NCBI GenBank assembly: GCA_019634955.1
Contig: JAHCAK010000009.1
Location: forward strand, 38,507 to 102,506
DNA: 64,000 nt
From: Burkholderiales bacterium
Lineage (GTDB): Bacteria; Pseudomonadota; Gammaproteobacteria; Burkholderiales; Usitatibacteraceae
Direction: 5' to 3'
Both the position numbers and the translations under genes were made by a program. A model generated the notes under the pieces. That model had not been told where the DNA came from. It saw only the letters and a program-made list of their open reading frames with translations, and did not search any database. Below, piece by piece: positions 22,834 to 31,166 of the stretch (position 1 is its first letter; every line of letters starts with the position of its first letter).

Positions 22834-24150
22834 ATGAACACGCTCCGCAACCTGCTCCACCCCCGCCGCTGGCTCACCGGCCTGTGGCGAAACCCCGACT
22901 TCGTGAAGCTCTGGGGCTCGCTCACCATCACCCACTTCGGCGGGCAGGTGACCTTCCTCGCGCTGCCGCTCACCGCGGCGATCATGCTCAATGCCTCCCC
23001 CTTCGAGGTGGGCGTGCTCACGGCGCTGGAGGCCCTGCCCTACCCGCTCTTCGGGCTCTTCGCGGGCGTCCTCGTGGACCGCGCGAGGAAGCTCCCGGTG
23101 ATCATCTGGGCGGACATCGGCCGGGGCCTCGCGCTCCTGGCCGTGCCGGTGTGCGCGTGGCTGGACGTGCTCTCGATGCCCGTGCTCTACGTCGTGGGCT
23201 TCCTCGTCGGCCTGGGCAGCGTCGTCGGCTGGCCGGCCTACCAGGTGTTCATGACCGAGCGCGTCGGCCGCGACCACCTCGTGGAGGCCAACGCCAAGAT
23301 CGGCGTGTCCGACTCGGCTTCCCAGCTCGTCGGCCCGGGCCTCGCGGGCGCGCTCATCCAGTGGCTCACCGCGCCCATCGCCATCCTGCTGGACGCGCTC
23401 TCGTTCATGGTGTCGGCGTGGATGCTGCGCGGCATCCCGCCGGCAGCCACCGACGCGCCCAAGATCTCCGGCGAGAGCGTCTGGCGCGAGATCGGCGAGG
23501 GCCTCGCCGTCGTGTGGCGCAACAAGACGCTGCGCGCGCTGGCGTGGTCGCTCGCCGCCTGGCAGCTCTTCCGCCACGCCTACGTGGCCGTGGTGATCCT
23601 CTTCGCCGCGCGCGAGCTGGGCTTCTCCGCGGGCCACGTGGGGCTGCTCTTCATGCTGGCCGGCGTGGGCTCGCTCGTGGCGGCCGGGGCGGTGACGCCC
23701 CTCAACGCCCGGTTCGGGTTCGGGCCGACGATGCTCGCGGCGCTGGGCGGCACGGGGGTGGCCTGGCTCGTCCTCGGCGCCTCCACCGGCGGCTTCGTCG
23801 TCGCCTCGCTCACCTTCGGGCTGGGTCTCTTCCTGCTGGACTTCGCGGCGATGACCTTCTTCATCAACTACCTCACGCTGCGCCAGACGGTCACGCCGGA
23901 CCGCCTGCTCGGGCGGGTCACGGCGACGATGATCTGCCTCACGGTCGCGACCGCCCCGCTCGGCGGCCTCGCCGGCGGCTGGGTCGCGGAGCACTGGGGC
24001 CTGCGCGCCGCGATCCTGCTCGCCGGGGCCGGGGCGCTCGCGATGATCCCGCTGGTGGCCTGGACCTCGCCGCTGGCCAGGATGCGCACGCTCCCCGGCC
24101 CGCAGGAAGTCTCCGCCCCGGACAGCGTCGCCGAGGAGATGGCCGGCTGA
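22834..24150 (+). CDS. MFS transporter, EntS/MFS_3-like exporter
   Basis: Inner-membrane secondary transporter of 438 aa with about 12 hydrophobic helices. After a short cytoplasmic N-terminus, the segment LWGSLTITHFGGQVTFLALPL and the conserved loop GVLVDRARKLPVIIWADIGRG (DRxxRR-type, about residues 80-100) match the MFS_3 group that includes enterobactin and macrolide exporters. A hydrophobic second half ends at ARMRTLPGPQEVS. It is a single-gene unit behind a long structured leader; no TetR or siderophore gene is adjacent. Substrate not predictable. Confidence 0.85.
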   Translation: MNTLRNLLHPRRWLTGLWRNPDFVKLWGSLTITHFGGQVTFLALPLTAAIMLNASPFEVGVLTALEALPYPLFGLFAGVLVDRARKLPVIIWADIGRGLALLAVPVCAWLDVLSMPVLYVVGFLVGLGSVVGWPAYQVFMTERVGRDHLVEANAKIGVSDSASQLVGPGLAGALIQWLTAPIAILLDALSFMVSAWMLRGIPPAATDAPKISGESVWREIGEGLAVVWRNKTLRALAWSLAAWQLFRHAYVAVVILFAARELGFSAGHVGLLFMLAGVGSLVAAGAVTPLNARFGFGPTMLAALGGTGVAWLVLGASTGGFVVASLTFGLGLFLLDFAAMTFFINYLTLRQTVTPDRLLGRVTATMICLTVATAPLGGLAGGWVAEHWGLRAAILLAGAGALAMIPLVAWTSPLARMRTLPGPQEVSAPDSVAEEMAG

Positions 24151-24222
24151 GCGGGCGAATCCGGCCGGGTGGCCGGGCGCGTCCAACGGGCATGCGAACG
24201 AACCTCGTGCCCTTGGCCCGGT

Positions 24223-24252
24223 TTGCCCCGGGCCCGGGCCACCCCCGATAAT
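24223..24252 (+). promoter_or_regulatory. promoter of the sigma-factor operon
   Basis: TTGCCC (24223-24228), 18-bp spacer, GATAAT (24247-24252), 30 bp before the ATG at 24282. Its form and spacing match the TTGCCG-18-TACAAT promoter at 22508, suggesting a housekeeping-type promoter rather than an autoregulated ECF promoter. Confidence 0.55.
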
Positions 24253-24281
24253 GCGGGCCGCCCCGGCCCTCGGAGACCGTC

Positions 24282-24647
24282 ATGCAGACCTCGGAACTCG
24301 TGGTCGCGCTGGCGGGGATGCTGGCGAGCTTCGGCCTGCCGCTCCTCGTCATCGCGGCCATCCTCGTCTACAAGCACAAGCGCAACCGCCTGCACCAGGA
24401 GACGGTCCTGAGGCTCGCCGAGAAAGGGCTGCCCGTCCCGCCGGAGCTGCTGCGGCCGCCCGAATCCACGCCCAGCCCCAAGGGCGGGTTGATCCTCGTG
24501 GCGCTGGGCATCGCCATCTCGCTCTTCTTCTGGGAGCGGGGGCAGCCGTGGTCGATCGGCCTCATCCCCGGACTCATGGGGGTGGCGTTGCTCATCGCGT
24601 GGAAGATCGACTCGCGCTCCTCCGGCCGGGGCGCGCCCCCGCGCTAG
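24282..24647 (+). CDS. small membrane protein, DUF6249-like
   Basis: 121-aa protein with an N-terminal membrane helix (residues 6-28), a cytoplasmic loop containing HQETVLRLAEKGLPVPPELL, and two further hydrophobic segments (about 68-84, 92-108). The loop followed by paired helices is the pattern of the DUF6249-type proteins often encoded next to small sigma factors. It precedes the sigma-factor gene by five bases, so it is likely part of the same regulatory unit. Function unknown. Confidence 0.75.
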   Translation: MQTSELVVALAGMLASFGLPLLVIAAILVYKHKRNRLHQETVLRLAEKGLPVPPELLRPPESTPSPKGGLILVALGIAISLFFWERGQPWSIGLIPGLMGVALLIAWKIDSRSSGRGAPPR

Positions 24648-24652
24648 CGCCG

Positions 24653-25201
24653 ATGCCCGCCCGGCCGGAACCGGCCGACACCGAACTCGTCCTCGCCGCC
24701 GTCGCGCACGGCGACCCGGGCGCCTTCGCGCGCCTCGTCGAGCGCCACCAGTCCATGGTGCGCTCGGTGCTGCGGCGGATGGCGAAGGGCGACCACGCGC
24801 TCGCCGACGACCTCGCGCAGGAGACCTTCCTCCTCGCGTGGCGCAACCTCGCCGCCTTCCGTCACGACGCGCGCTTCTCCACCTGGCTCTACCGCATCGC
24901 CCTCAATGCCTGGCTCACCCACGCACGCAAGCGCCGGGAATCGCTGCAGGACGACCTGGACGAGGTGGCCGCGGAGGCTGGCCCCGATCCCGCCACCCCG
25001 CTCGCCGATCGCGTCGACCTGGAGCGCGCCATCGCCTGTCTCTCCGACGGCGAGCGCGCCGCCATCGCGGCGTGCTACTACGCGGACCTTTCCCACGAGG
25101 AGGCCGCGGCGGCGCTGGGCATGCCGCTCGGCACCGTGAAGACACACATCCTGCGCGCGAAGGCGAAGCTCCGCGCGCGGCTCGGCAAGGAGGAACCATG
25201 A
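24653..25201 (+). CDS. RNA polymerase sigma-70 family (ECF-type) factor
   Basis: 182-aa alternative sigma factor. Region 2 spans about residues 20-95 with DDLAQETFLLAWRNLAAF and FSTWLYRIALNAWLTHARKRR; region 4 spans about 125-178 with SDGERAAIAACYYADLSHEEAAAALGMP and GTVKTHILRAKAKLRARL. There is no region 1 or 3. The ATG at 24653 was chosen because the open frame upstream is compositionally odd and overlaps the preceding gene. The stop overlaps the next start (ATGA), so it is coupled to a probable membrane-bound partner. Confidence 0.9.
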   Translation: MPARPEPADTELVLAAVAHGDPGAFARLVERHQSMVRSVLRRMAKGDHALADDLAQETFLLAWRNLAAFRHDARFSTWLYRIALNAWLTHARKRRESLQDDLDEVAAEAGPDPATPLADRVDLERAIACLSDGERAAIAACYYADLSHEEAAAALGMPLGTVKTHILRAKAKLRARLGKEEP

Positions 25202-25527
25202 CCCCCGACGACCGCGATCCGATCGAAGCGCTGCTGCGGGCCGACGCCCGGGCGGCCGTGCCCGACGAGGGCTTCACCCTGCGCGTGATGCGCGCGCTGC
25301 CGGTGGCCTCGCGCCCGCGCGCGTGGCTGCGGCCCGCGCTCGTGACCGGCTCCGGCGCCGTCGGCGCGCTCCTCGCGTGGCTGCTCGCGCCCGCGGGAAC
25401 CTCCGTCGTGCAGGGCTTCGTCGACCTGTCGCGCGCGCAGGCGCTCACCCCCTCGGCGTGGGCCGCCCTCGGACTTGCGACGGGAATGGCGGCGGTGGCC
25501 GCCGTGCTCGTGGCCGACGAGGCCTGA
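25198..25527 (+). CDS. small membrane protein, probable anti-sigma partner
   Basis: 109-aa protein with a cytoplasmic N-terminal helix region (DDRDPIEALLRADARAAVPDEGFTLRVM, shown in part as IEALLRADARAAVPDEGFT) and two hydrophobic segments (about 47-66 and 85-104). It begins inside the sigma-factor stop codon, the arrangement expected of an anti-sigma factor. No zinc-binding HxxxCxxC motif is present, so it is not a ZAS-type anti-sigma; the role rests on context. Confidence 0.7.
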   Translation: MTPDDRDPIEALLRADARAAVPDEGFTLRVMRALPVASRPRAWLRPALVTGSGAVGALLAWLLAPAGTSVVQGFVDLSRAQALTPSAWAALGLATGMAAVAAVLVADEA

Positions 25528-25531
25528 ACGC

Positions 25532-25894
25532 TCAGCCGTTCGGCGCCGCCACGCGCGCGACCGCCGCCGCGGCGCGCTTCGACCCCAGGGGGCACTCGCC
25601 CTCGTTCCTCGCGGTGCCCGCGCAGTTCTCCATCACGAAGGCGAGCACGCGCAGCATGTGCGGCACGTTGGCCCGGTAGCGCAGGAACCGCCCCTCCTGG
25701 CGCACCGTCACCAGGCTCGCCGCGAGCATCGCCTTCAGGTGGAAGGAGAGGTTCGTGGCCGGGATCTCGAGCGCCTCGGCGATCTCGCCCGCCACCTGCC
25801 CGCGCTCGCCGGCGTGGACGAGCAGGCAGAAGATGTCCAGCCGCAGGCTGGACCCCAGCGACTCGAAGACCTTCAGGGCCGATTCGCGGTCCAT
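25532..25894 (-). CDS. ArsR/SmtB-family winged-helix regulator
   Basis: 120-aa transcriptional repressor, read divergently from the molybdopterin oxidoreductase operon. The helix-turn-helix lies at about residues 34-60 (VAGEIAEALEIPATNLSFHLKAM) with the wing RQEGRFLRYRA. Cysteines are Cys23, Cys91 and Cys101. The last two lie in a C-terminal ENCAGTARNEGEC segment where arsenic-type ArsR proteins carry thiolate ligands, but the usual vicinal pair is broken here. This could be a metalloid sensor or a BigR/SqrR-like thiol sensor for sulfur species; the downstream sulfur genes favour the latter, but Cys spacing does not match BigR. Stop is four bases from the stop of the facing gene. Confidence 0.85.
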   Translation of the reverse strand: MDRESALKVFESLGSSLRLDIFCLLVHAGERGQVAGEIAEALEIPATNLSFHLKAMLAASLVTVRQEGRFLRYRANVPHMLRVLAFVMENCAGTARNEGECPLGSKRAAAAVARVAAPNG

Positions 25895-26018
25895 CGCCGC
25901 CTCCCTCGGCGCCGGACGGCGCGTGCCTCCGGCGCGGACATTTCAATTGCCCATGGGCCGAAGGGCCCACGCGGGCTTTGCGCGTGCGACCAATCTATCC
26001 CGTGAGACGGCGAGCGGT

Positions 26019-26045
26019 TTGACCTATATCAGTATCGGCTAATGC
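26019..26045 (+). promoter_or_regulatory. putative promoter/operator of the sulfur-respiration operon
   Basis: The 164-bp divergent gap 25895-26058 becomes AT-rich only near its end. TTGACC at 26019-26024 is a good -35; TAATGC at 26040-26045 is a poor -10 (15-bp spacing). The intervening CTATATCAGTAT could be an ArsR-type operator. The box is weak, which would fit an inducible promoter. Confidence 0.4.
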
Positions 26046-26058
26046 AATTGGGTTTGAA

Positions 26059-28290
26059 ATGACGCCATCCCCTCCCAGCAACCACGAGGCCGTGATGGAA
26101 CAGCTCTCCCGCAGGCGATTCCTCAAGATCAGCGCCGCCACCGTCGGGGCAGGCGCGGTGGGCTCCCAGGTCCCGGTCGTCTCCTCGCTCGCCATGGGCT
26201 CGAAGCCCCCGGCCGGCAAGGTCGAGACCATCCCCACCTACTGTGAAATGTGCTTCTGGAAGTGCGGCGGGATCGCCCACATCCGCGACGGCAAGCTGTG
26301 GAAGTTCGAGGGCAACCCCCTCGACCCGATGAGCAAGGGGCGCCTGTGCCCGCGCGGCACGGCCGCACCCGGCACGCACAACGACCCGGACCGCATCTCG
26401 AAGCCCCTCATCCGCACGGGCGAGCGCGGCAAGGAGGAGTTCAAGGCCGTCACCTGGGGCGAGGCCCTGGACTACGTGGCCGAGCGCATGAAGAAGATCG
26501 CCGCCGAGCACGGGCCGGAGTCGATCGCCCTGTGGAAGCACGGCACGGGCTCGCGGTTCTTCGAGCACGTGATGCGCGCCTATGGCTGCATCAACAAGGG
26601 CGCGCCCTCCTTCGCGCAGTGCCGCGGCCCGCGCGACATCGGCTACCTGCTCACCTACGGCACCGGCCTGGGCTCGCCCGAGCCAACCGACATCGCCAAC
26701 ACGAAGTGCCTGGTGCTCATCGGCACGCACCTCGGCGAGAACATGCACAACACGCAGGTGCAGGAGTTCGCGCAGGCCGTGGCCAACAAGGCGACCATCA
26801 TCGTGGTCGACCCGCGCTACTCGGTGGCCGCGAGCAAGGCGAAGTACTGGCTGCCGGTGAAGCCGGGCACCGACATGGCGCTGATCCTCGCCTGGTGCAA
26901 CGTGCTCGTCGCCGAGGGCCTCTACGACAAGGAGTTCGTCGCGAAGCACGGCCACGGCTTCGACAAGTTCGCCGCGGCGATCAAGGACAGCACCCCCGAG
27001 TGGGCCGAGGCCGAGACGGGCATCCCGGCGGCCACCATCCGCGCCACGGCGCGCGAGATGGCGATCGCGCGCCCGGCCGCCCTCGTGCACCCCGGCCGCC
27101 GCGTGAACTGGTACGGCGACGACGCGCAGCGCGGGCGCGCGACGGCGCTCCTCAACGCGCTGCTCGGCAACTGGGGCCGCAAGGGCGGGCTCTTCATCCA
27201 GGCGGGCATGAAGGTGGCCGGCTACCCGTTCCCGAAGTTCCCGGAAGCCACGAAGCCCAAGGCCGACAACCCCGACCACAAGTGGCCCTTCGCCGACGAG
27301 GAGGTCACGACCGGCCTTCGCGAGGCGACGATCACGGGCAAGCCCTACCCCATCAAGGGCTGGGTGGTCTACGCCTCCAACCTCAACCACACGCTGCCCA
27401 ACGAGAAGGAGACGATCGAGGCCATCAACAAGCTCGACCTGCTCGTCGTCGTGGACACGCACCCGGCCGAGATCACGGGCTACGCCGACGTGGTGCTGCC
27501 GGACACGATGTTCCTCGAGCGCCACGACGACTTCTACGTCGGCTGGGGCCGCCAGGGCTGGGCGGCGATCCGCCAGCCCGTGATCGCGCCCCCCGGCGAG
27601 CAGAAGCCGGCGTGGTGGATGGCCAAGGAGCTCGCCAACCGGCTGGGCGTGGGCCAGTACATGCCCTTCAAGGACATGGACGAGTACCTCGCGGCGCGCT
27701 GCGAGAAGAGCGGCATCGACTACGCGAAGTTCCGCAAGGAAGGCGTGGTGATGGGGCCGAAGGACCCGATCACCGTCGAGGAGGGCGCCGGGATCGCCTT
27801 CGACACGCCCTCGGGCAAGGTGGAGTTCTACTCCGAGCAGCTCGCCAAGGCCGGCTTCGACCCGGTGCCGAAGTACACGGCGCCGGAGGCCGCGCCCGCG
27901 GGCTTCTTCCGGCTGGTCACGGGCCGCGCGCCCGTGCACACCTTCAGCCGCACGCAGACGAACCTCCTGCTGCGCGACCTCATGAAGGAGAACGAGGTCT
28001 GGGTGAACGCCGAGACCGCCGCGAAGGCGGGACTGAAGCACGGCCAGTACGTGAAGCTGAAGAACCAGGACGGGGTGGTCTCCAACCGCGTGAAGGTGAA
28101 GGCCACGCAGCGCATCCGCCCGGACACGCTTTACATGGTCTACGGCTTCGGCCACACCAGCCGGTTGCTCAAGAGCGCCTACCTCATGGGTGCGAGCGCG
28201 GCGCAGCTCAACACGCGCTACAAGGTCGACCCGCTGATGGGCGGCACGAGCATCCACCAGAACTTCGTCACTTTCGAAAAGGAGGCGTGA
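26059..28290 (+). CDS. Tat-exported molybdopterin oxidoreductase, PsrA/PhsA type
   Basis: Catalytic subunit of a predicted periplasmic polysulfide/thiosulfate (or related sulfur oxyanion) reductase. The 743-aa protein has a Tat signal (SRRRFLKISAATVGAGAVG, about residues 17-36; a start at Met13 is possible), the [4Fe-4S] motif YCEMCFWKCGG...KGRLCPRG near residues 60-98, and the bis-MGD domains of the DMSO reductase family. Cys188 in SFAQCRGPRDIG lies where the molybdenum ligand is expected, as in Psr/Phs/Nap. It is followed one base later by the ferredoxin subunit and then by an NrfD-type anchor, the PsrABC layout. Substrate is inferred; tetrathionate or arsenate reduction is less likely given length and the sulfur-transport genes downstream. 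Confidence 0.85.
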   Translation: MTPSPPSNHEAVMEQLSRRRFLKISAATVGAGAVGSQVPVVSSLAMGSKPPAGKVETIPTYCEMCFWKCGGIAHIRDGKLWKFEGNPLDPMSKGRLCPRGTAAPGTHNDPDRISKPLIRTGERGKEEFKAVTWGEALDYVAERMKKIAAEHGPESIALWKHGTGSRFFEHVMRAYGCINKGAPSFAQCRGPRDIGYLLTYGTGLGSPEPTDIANTKCLVLIGTHLGENMHNTQVQEFAQAVANKATIIVVDPRYSVAASKAKYWLPVKPGTDMALILAWCNVLVAEGLYDKEFVAKHGHGFDKFAAAIKDSTPEWAEAETGIPAATIRATAREMAIARPAALVHPGRRVNWYGDDAQRGRATALLNALLGNWGRKGGLFIQAGMKVAGYPFPKFPEATKPKADNPDHKWPFADEEVTTGLREATITGKPYPIKGWVVYASNLNHTLPNEKETIEAINKLDLLVVVDTHPAEITGYADVVLPDTMFLERHDDFYVGWGRQGWAAIRQPVIAPPGEQKPAWWMAKELANRLGVGQYMPFKDMDEYLAARCEKSGIDYAKFRKEGVVMGPKDPITVEEGAGIAFDTPSGKVEFYSEQLAKAGFDPVPKYTAPEAAPAGFFRLVTGRAPVHTFSRTQTNLLLRDLMKENEVWVNAETAAKAGLKHGQYVKLKNQDGVVSNRVKVKATQRIRPDTLYMVYGFGHTSRLLKSAYLMGASAAQLNTRYKVDPLMGGTSIHQNFVTFEKEA

Positions 28291-28291
28291 C

Positions 28292-28831
28292 ATGCCACGC
28301 TTCGGAATGGTCATCGACACCCTGAAGTGCGTGGGGTGCATGGATTGCGTGGTCGCCTGCCAGACGGAGAACGACGTCCCGCAGGGCTACTGCCGCGACT
28401 GGATCGTCACCGAGACGCGCGGGGCCTTCCCCAACCTCACGCTCGAGATCCGCTCGGAGCGATGCAACCACTGCGACAACCCGCCCTGCGTCACCTGCTG
28501 CCCCACGGGCGCGAGCCACGTCGAGGATTTCGGCAGGACGGTGCAGGTCACCGCGAACCAGTGCATCGGCTGCAAGGCGTGCCTGGCGGCCTGCCCCTAC
28601 GGCGCGCGCTTCGTGCACCCCGACGGCTACGCCGACAAGTGCACTTTCTGCCTGCACCGCGTGAAGGAGGGCAAGGACCCGGCCTGCGTCTCCGTGTGCC
28701 CGACGCACTGCATGGCGTTCGGCGACCTGGACGACCCGAAGAGCGAGGTGAGCCGGCTGCTCGCGTCGCGCAAATACCACACGCTGCTGCCGGAAGCCGG
28801 CACGAAGCCCCGCGTGTTCTACCTGACCTGA
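28292..28831 (+). CDS. four-cluster ferredoxin-like electron transfer subunit (PsrB type)
   Basis: 179-aa protein that carries electrons between the NrfD-type quinol subunit and the molybdenum subunit. Four cysteine groups are visible: CVGCMDCVVAC, CNHCDNPPCVTCCP, CIGCKACLAACPYGARF and CTFCLHRV..PACVSVCP, enough for four [4Fe-4S] clusters. No signal peptide, so it is presumably carried through the Tat system with the catalytic subunit. ATG two bases after the preceding stop, and 10 bp before the next gene. Confidence 0.92.
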   Translation: MPRFGMVIDTLKCVGCMDCVVACQTENDVPQGYCRDWIVTETRGAFPNLTLEIRSERCNHCDNPPCVTCCPTGASHVEDFGRTVQVTANQCIGCKACLAACPYGARFVHPDGYADKCTFCLHRVKEGKDPACVSVCPTHCMAFGDLDDPKSEVSRLLASRKYHTLLPEAGTKPRVFYLT

Positions 28832-28841
28832 GGCCACTCCC

Positions 28842-29888
28842 ATGCTCGAAATCACCTCGACCCGCCACAATCCCCTCGTGGACCCGGTGCTCTCGGTCTG
28901 GAGCTGGGAGATCCCCGTCTACCTCTTCTTCGGCGGCATGATCGCCGGGATGATGATCCTCGCCGGGCTCAACATGCTGCGCCTCGCCAAGGGCGAGCGC
29001 GCCGAGGGCTTCTACAGCGTGCAGACCCCCATCCTCGGGTTCATCCTCATGAACCTCGGCATGGGCGCCCTCTTCCTCGACCTCGCGCACAAGCTCTTCG
29101 TGTACCGCGTGTACATGGCCTTCGAGCCGCTGTCGCCGATGTCGTGGGGCTCCTGGGTGCTGCTGCTCGTGTACCCCGTGATCCTCGTCTCCGCGCTCAT
29201 CCGCCTGCCGCAGGCGTGGCCGTGGCTCGGCGAGCGCCTGCCGGTCCTGCAGCGCCTCTCCGACGCCCTGGTCGCGAGCCCGGGCAAGATCCGCCTGCTG
29301 GGCGGCCTCAACGTCGGGCTGGGCATCGCGCTCGGGATCTACACCGGGATCCTGCTCTCGACGATGGTCGCGCGCCCGCTGTGGAACAGCGCCATCCTCG
29401 GCCCGCTCTTCCTGTTCTCGGGCCTCTCGGCGGCCGCGGCGATGGTGCACCTGGTCGCGAGCCTCGTGCCCGGGCACCCCGCCCCGCGCAGCTTCCTCGG
29501 CGGCGCGCTCGCGATGCTGGTGCAGCCGCTGGGCGATCGCCCGCCCGAGCCGCGCACCGCGGACGGCCTCATCAAGGCGGACCTCGGATTCCTCGCGATC
29601 GAGCTGGTGCTGATCGGCCTGCTCTTCATCGGCCTGCTGTCGAGCTCCGCCTCGCACGTGGCCGCGGTCGACCTGCTCGTGTCCGGCAAGTACGCCACGG
29701 TCTTCTGGGGCGTCGTGATCGTGGCCGGCATCCTCGTGCCGCTCGCGCTGCAGTGGTTGGAGCTCGGCCACCGCATCCCCCATACCGTCATCCCCGCCGT
29801 GCTGGTCCTGGCCGGTGGCTTCGCGCTGCGCTGGGTCATGGTCGGCGCGGGCCAGGCGAGCCACATGGTCGCCGCCGCGGGCTTCTGA
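28842..29888 (+). CDS. NrfD/PsrC-type membrane quinol dehydrogenase subunit
   Basis: 348-aa polytopic inner-membrane protein with about nine hydrophobic helices, no haem motifs, and the family start WSWEIPVYLFFGGMIAGMM. It would oxidise menaquinol or ubiquinol and pass electrons to the ferredoxin subunit. Third gene of the PsrABC-like set, 19 bp before the YeeE/YedE pair. Whether the direction is reductive or oxidative cannot be read from the sequence. Confidence 0.9.
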   Translation: MLEITSTRHNPLVDPVLSVWSWEIPVYLFFGGMIAGMMILAGLNMLRLAKGERAEGFYSVQTPILGFILMNLGMGALFLDLAHKLFVYRVYMAFEPLSPMSWGSWVLLLVYPVILVSALIRLPQAWPWLGERLPVLQRLSDALVASPGKIRLLGGLNVGLGIALGIYTGILLSTMVARPLWNSAILGPLFLFSGLSAAAAMVHLVASLVPGHPAPRSFLGGALAMLVQPLGDRPPEPRTADGLIKADLGFLAIELVLIGLLFIGLLSSSASHVAAVDLLVSGKYATVFWGVVIVAGILVPLALQWLELGHRIPHTVIPAVLVLAGGFALRWVMVGAGQASHMVAAAGF

Positions 29889-29907
29889 ACACGCCAGGAG
29901 GATCGAC

Positions 29908-30465
29908 ATGAGCGCAATTTCCGCCTCCCGCCACCCCGCCGCCGCGCGCGACACGCCGGCCGCGGCACCGTACTGGAATCCCTACGTCGTGGGGTTCTTC
30001 CTCGGCCTCACGCTGCTGGCCACCTACCTCGCGGCCGGCCGCGGCCTGGGCGCCACGGGGGCCTTCTCGTCGGTGGCCGCGTGGCTCGCGAGCATCTTCT
30101 CGCCCGAGCACGCGCAGGCGAACTACGTGCACTCGCGCTACCTCGCCAGCGGATCGCCGCTCACCGCGTGGCTCATCTTCCTGCTCATCGGCTCGTTCGT
30201 CGGGGCGGCGGTTTCCGGGCTCCTCGCGCGCCGCTCGGCGTTCACGGTGGAACGGGGCCTGCGACTGTCCGACGCGCAGCGCCTCTGGCTCGCCTTCGGC
30301 GGGGGCCTGATCGCAGCGCTCGGCGCCAAGATCGCCCGCGGGTGCACCAGCGGGCAGGCGCTCACCGGCGGATCCATCCTCAACGCCGGCAGCCTCGCCT
30401 TCATGCTCGCCGTCTTCGCCGCGGCCTACGCGGTCGCCTGGATGTTCCGGAAGGAGTGGCTCTGA
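29908..30465 (+). CDS. YeeE/YedE-family sulfur transporter, first half
   Basis: 185-aa membrane protein with about four helices, resembling one half of the YeeE/TsuA thiosulfate transporters. The cysteine motif GCTSGQALTGG (Cys146) is the substrate-guiding Cys element of the family. The ATG at 29908 follows AGGAGG. Its stop codon overlaps the start of the second half (TGATG), so the two halves are surely made together and probably form one functional transporter or a heterodimer. Confidence 0.87.
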   Translation: MSAISASRHPAAARDTPAAAPYWNPYVVGFFLGLTLLATYLAAGRGLGATGAFSSVAAWLASIFSPEHAQANYVHSRYLASGSPLTAWLIFLLIGSFVGAAVSGLLARRSAFTVERGLRLSDAQRLWLAFGGGLIAALGAKIARGCTSGQALTGGSILNAGSLAFMLAVFAAAYAVAWMFRKEWL

Positions 30466-31052
30466 TGTTTCCCCTTTCCTCGACGATGGAAATCGGCCCC
30501 GCCGCGACCGCGGCGATCGCGATCGTGCTGGGCCTCGGGTTCGGCTTCTTCCTCGAACGCGCCGGCTTCGGCAGCGCGAGGAAGCTCGTGGCCGTCTTCT
30601 ACTTCTACGACATGTCCGTGGTGAAGGTGATGTTCACGGCGATCGTGACGGCGATGGCCGGGCTCTTCCTCCTGTCGGCCGCCGGCGTCCTGGAGCTCGC
30701 GGACCTCTACATCGAGCCCACGAACTACGCGGCGCAGGTCGTCGGCGGGCTCGTCTTCGGTGCCGGCTTCGTGATCGGCGGCTACTGCCCCGGCACCGCG
30801 GTCGTGGCGACCGCCACCGGGCGGCTGGACGGCATGGCCTTCGCCGCCGGCATGCTGGGCGGGGTCTACGCGTGGGCGGAGTTCTTCCCCGGGATGGACC
30901 AGTGGATCGCCGAGAACTCGGTCGAGGCCACCCTGCCGGGCCTCACCGGGATCCCGATGGGCTGGTGGGTCCTCGCCTTCGTCGCCTTCCTGGCGCTGGC
31001 CGGGTGGGGCATGGCGCTCGCCGAGAAGCGGTTCGCCGGCCTGAGGCCGTAA
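30465..31052 (+). CDS. YeeE/YedE-family sulfur transporter, second half
   Basis: 195-aa membrane protein with about five helices, starting by one-base overlap with the preceding gene. The second cysteine motif is GGYCPGTAVV (Cys108). ERAGFGSARKLVAVFYFYDMSVVK (seen as FGSARKLVAVFYF) is the usual family loop. Last gene of the operon before a strong terminator. Probably imports or moves thiosulfate or another sulfur species that is substrate or product of the oxidoreductase. Confidence 0.87.
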   Translation: MFPLSSTMEIGPAATAAIAIVLGLGFGFFLERAGFGSARKLVAVFYFYDMSVVKVMFTAIVTAMAGLFLLSAAGVLELADLYIEPTNYAAQVVGGLVFGAGFVIGGYCPGTAVVATATGRLDGMAFAAGMLGGVYAWAEFFPGMDQWIAENSVEATLPGLTGIPMGWWVLAFVAFLALAGWGMALAEKRFAGLRP

Positions 31053-31073
31053 CCCCCCCTTCCCGGGCAAGCG

Positions 31074-31101
31074 AGGGGCCCCTTCTTCGAGGGGCCCCTT
31101 T
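31074..31101 (+). terminator. rho-independent terminator of the sulfur operon
   Basis: Perfect 9-bp stem AGGGGCCCC (31074-31082) and GGGGCCCCT (31091-31099), 8-nt loop TTCTTCGA, followed by TTCATTT. It lies 21 bp after the last YeeE/YedE stop. Confidence 0.85.
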
Positions 31102-31104
31102 CAT

Positions 31105-31110
31105 TTAGAA
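31105..31110 (+). promoter_or_regulatory. possible -10 box TAGAAT
   Basis: TAGAAT just after the terminator and 56 bp before the ATG at 31167; likely -10 of the small secreted protein gene. No good -35 is visible because the terminator stem occupies that position. Confidence 0.4.
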
Positions 31111-31166
31111 TACGCGCCGCGCGAACTCGCGCCCAACCCCACTTCACCCGATACGGAGAATTACCC

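Noticed and set aside
26059..29888. Respiratory arsenate reductase (arr) operon, given the nearby ArsR
   Set aside because: The 743-aa length, PsrABC-like three-gene order and following YeeE/YedE genes fit a sulfur enzyme better; no other ars gene is present.
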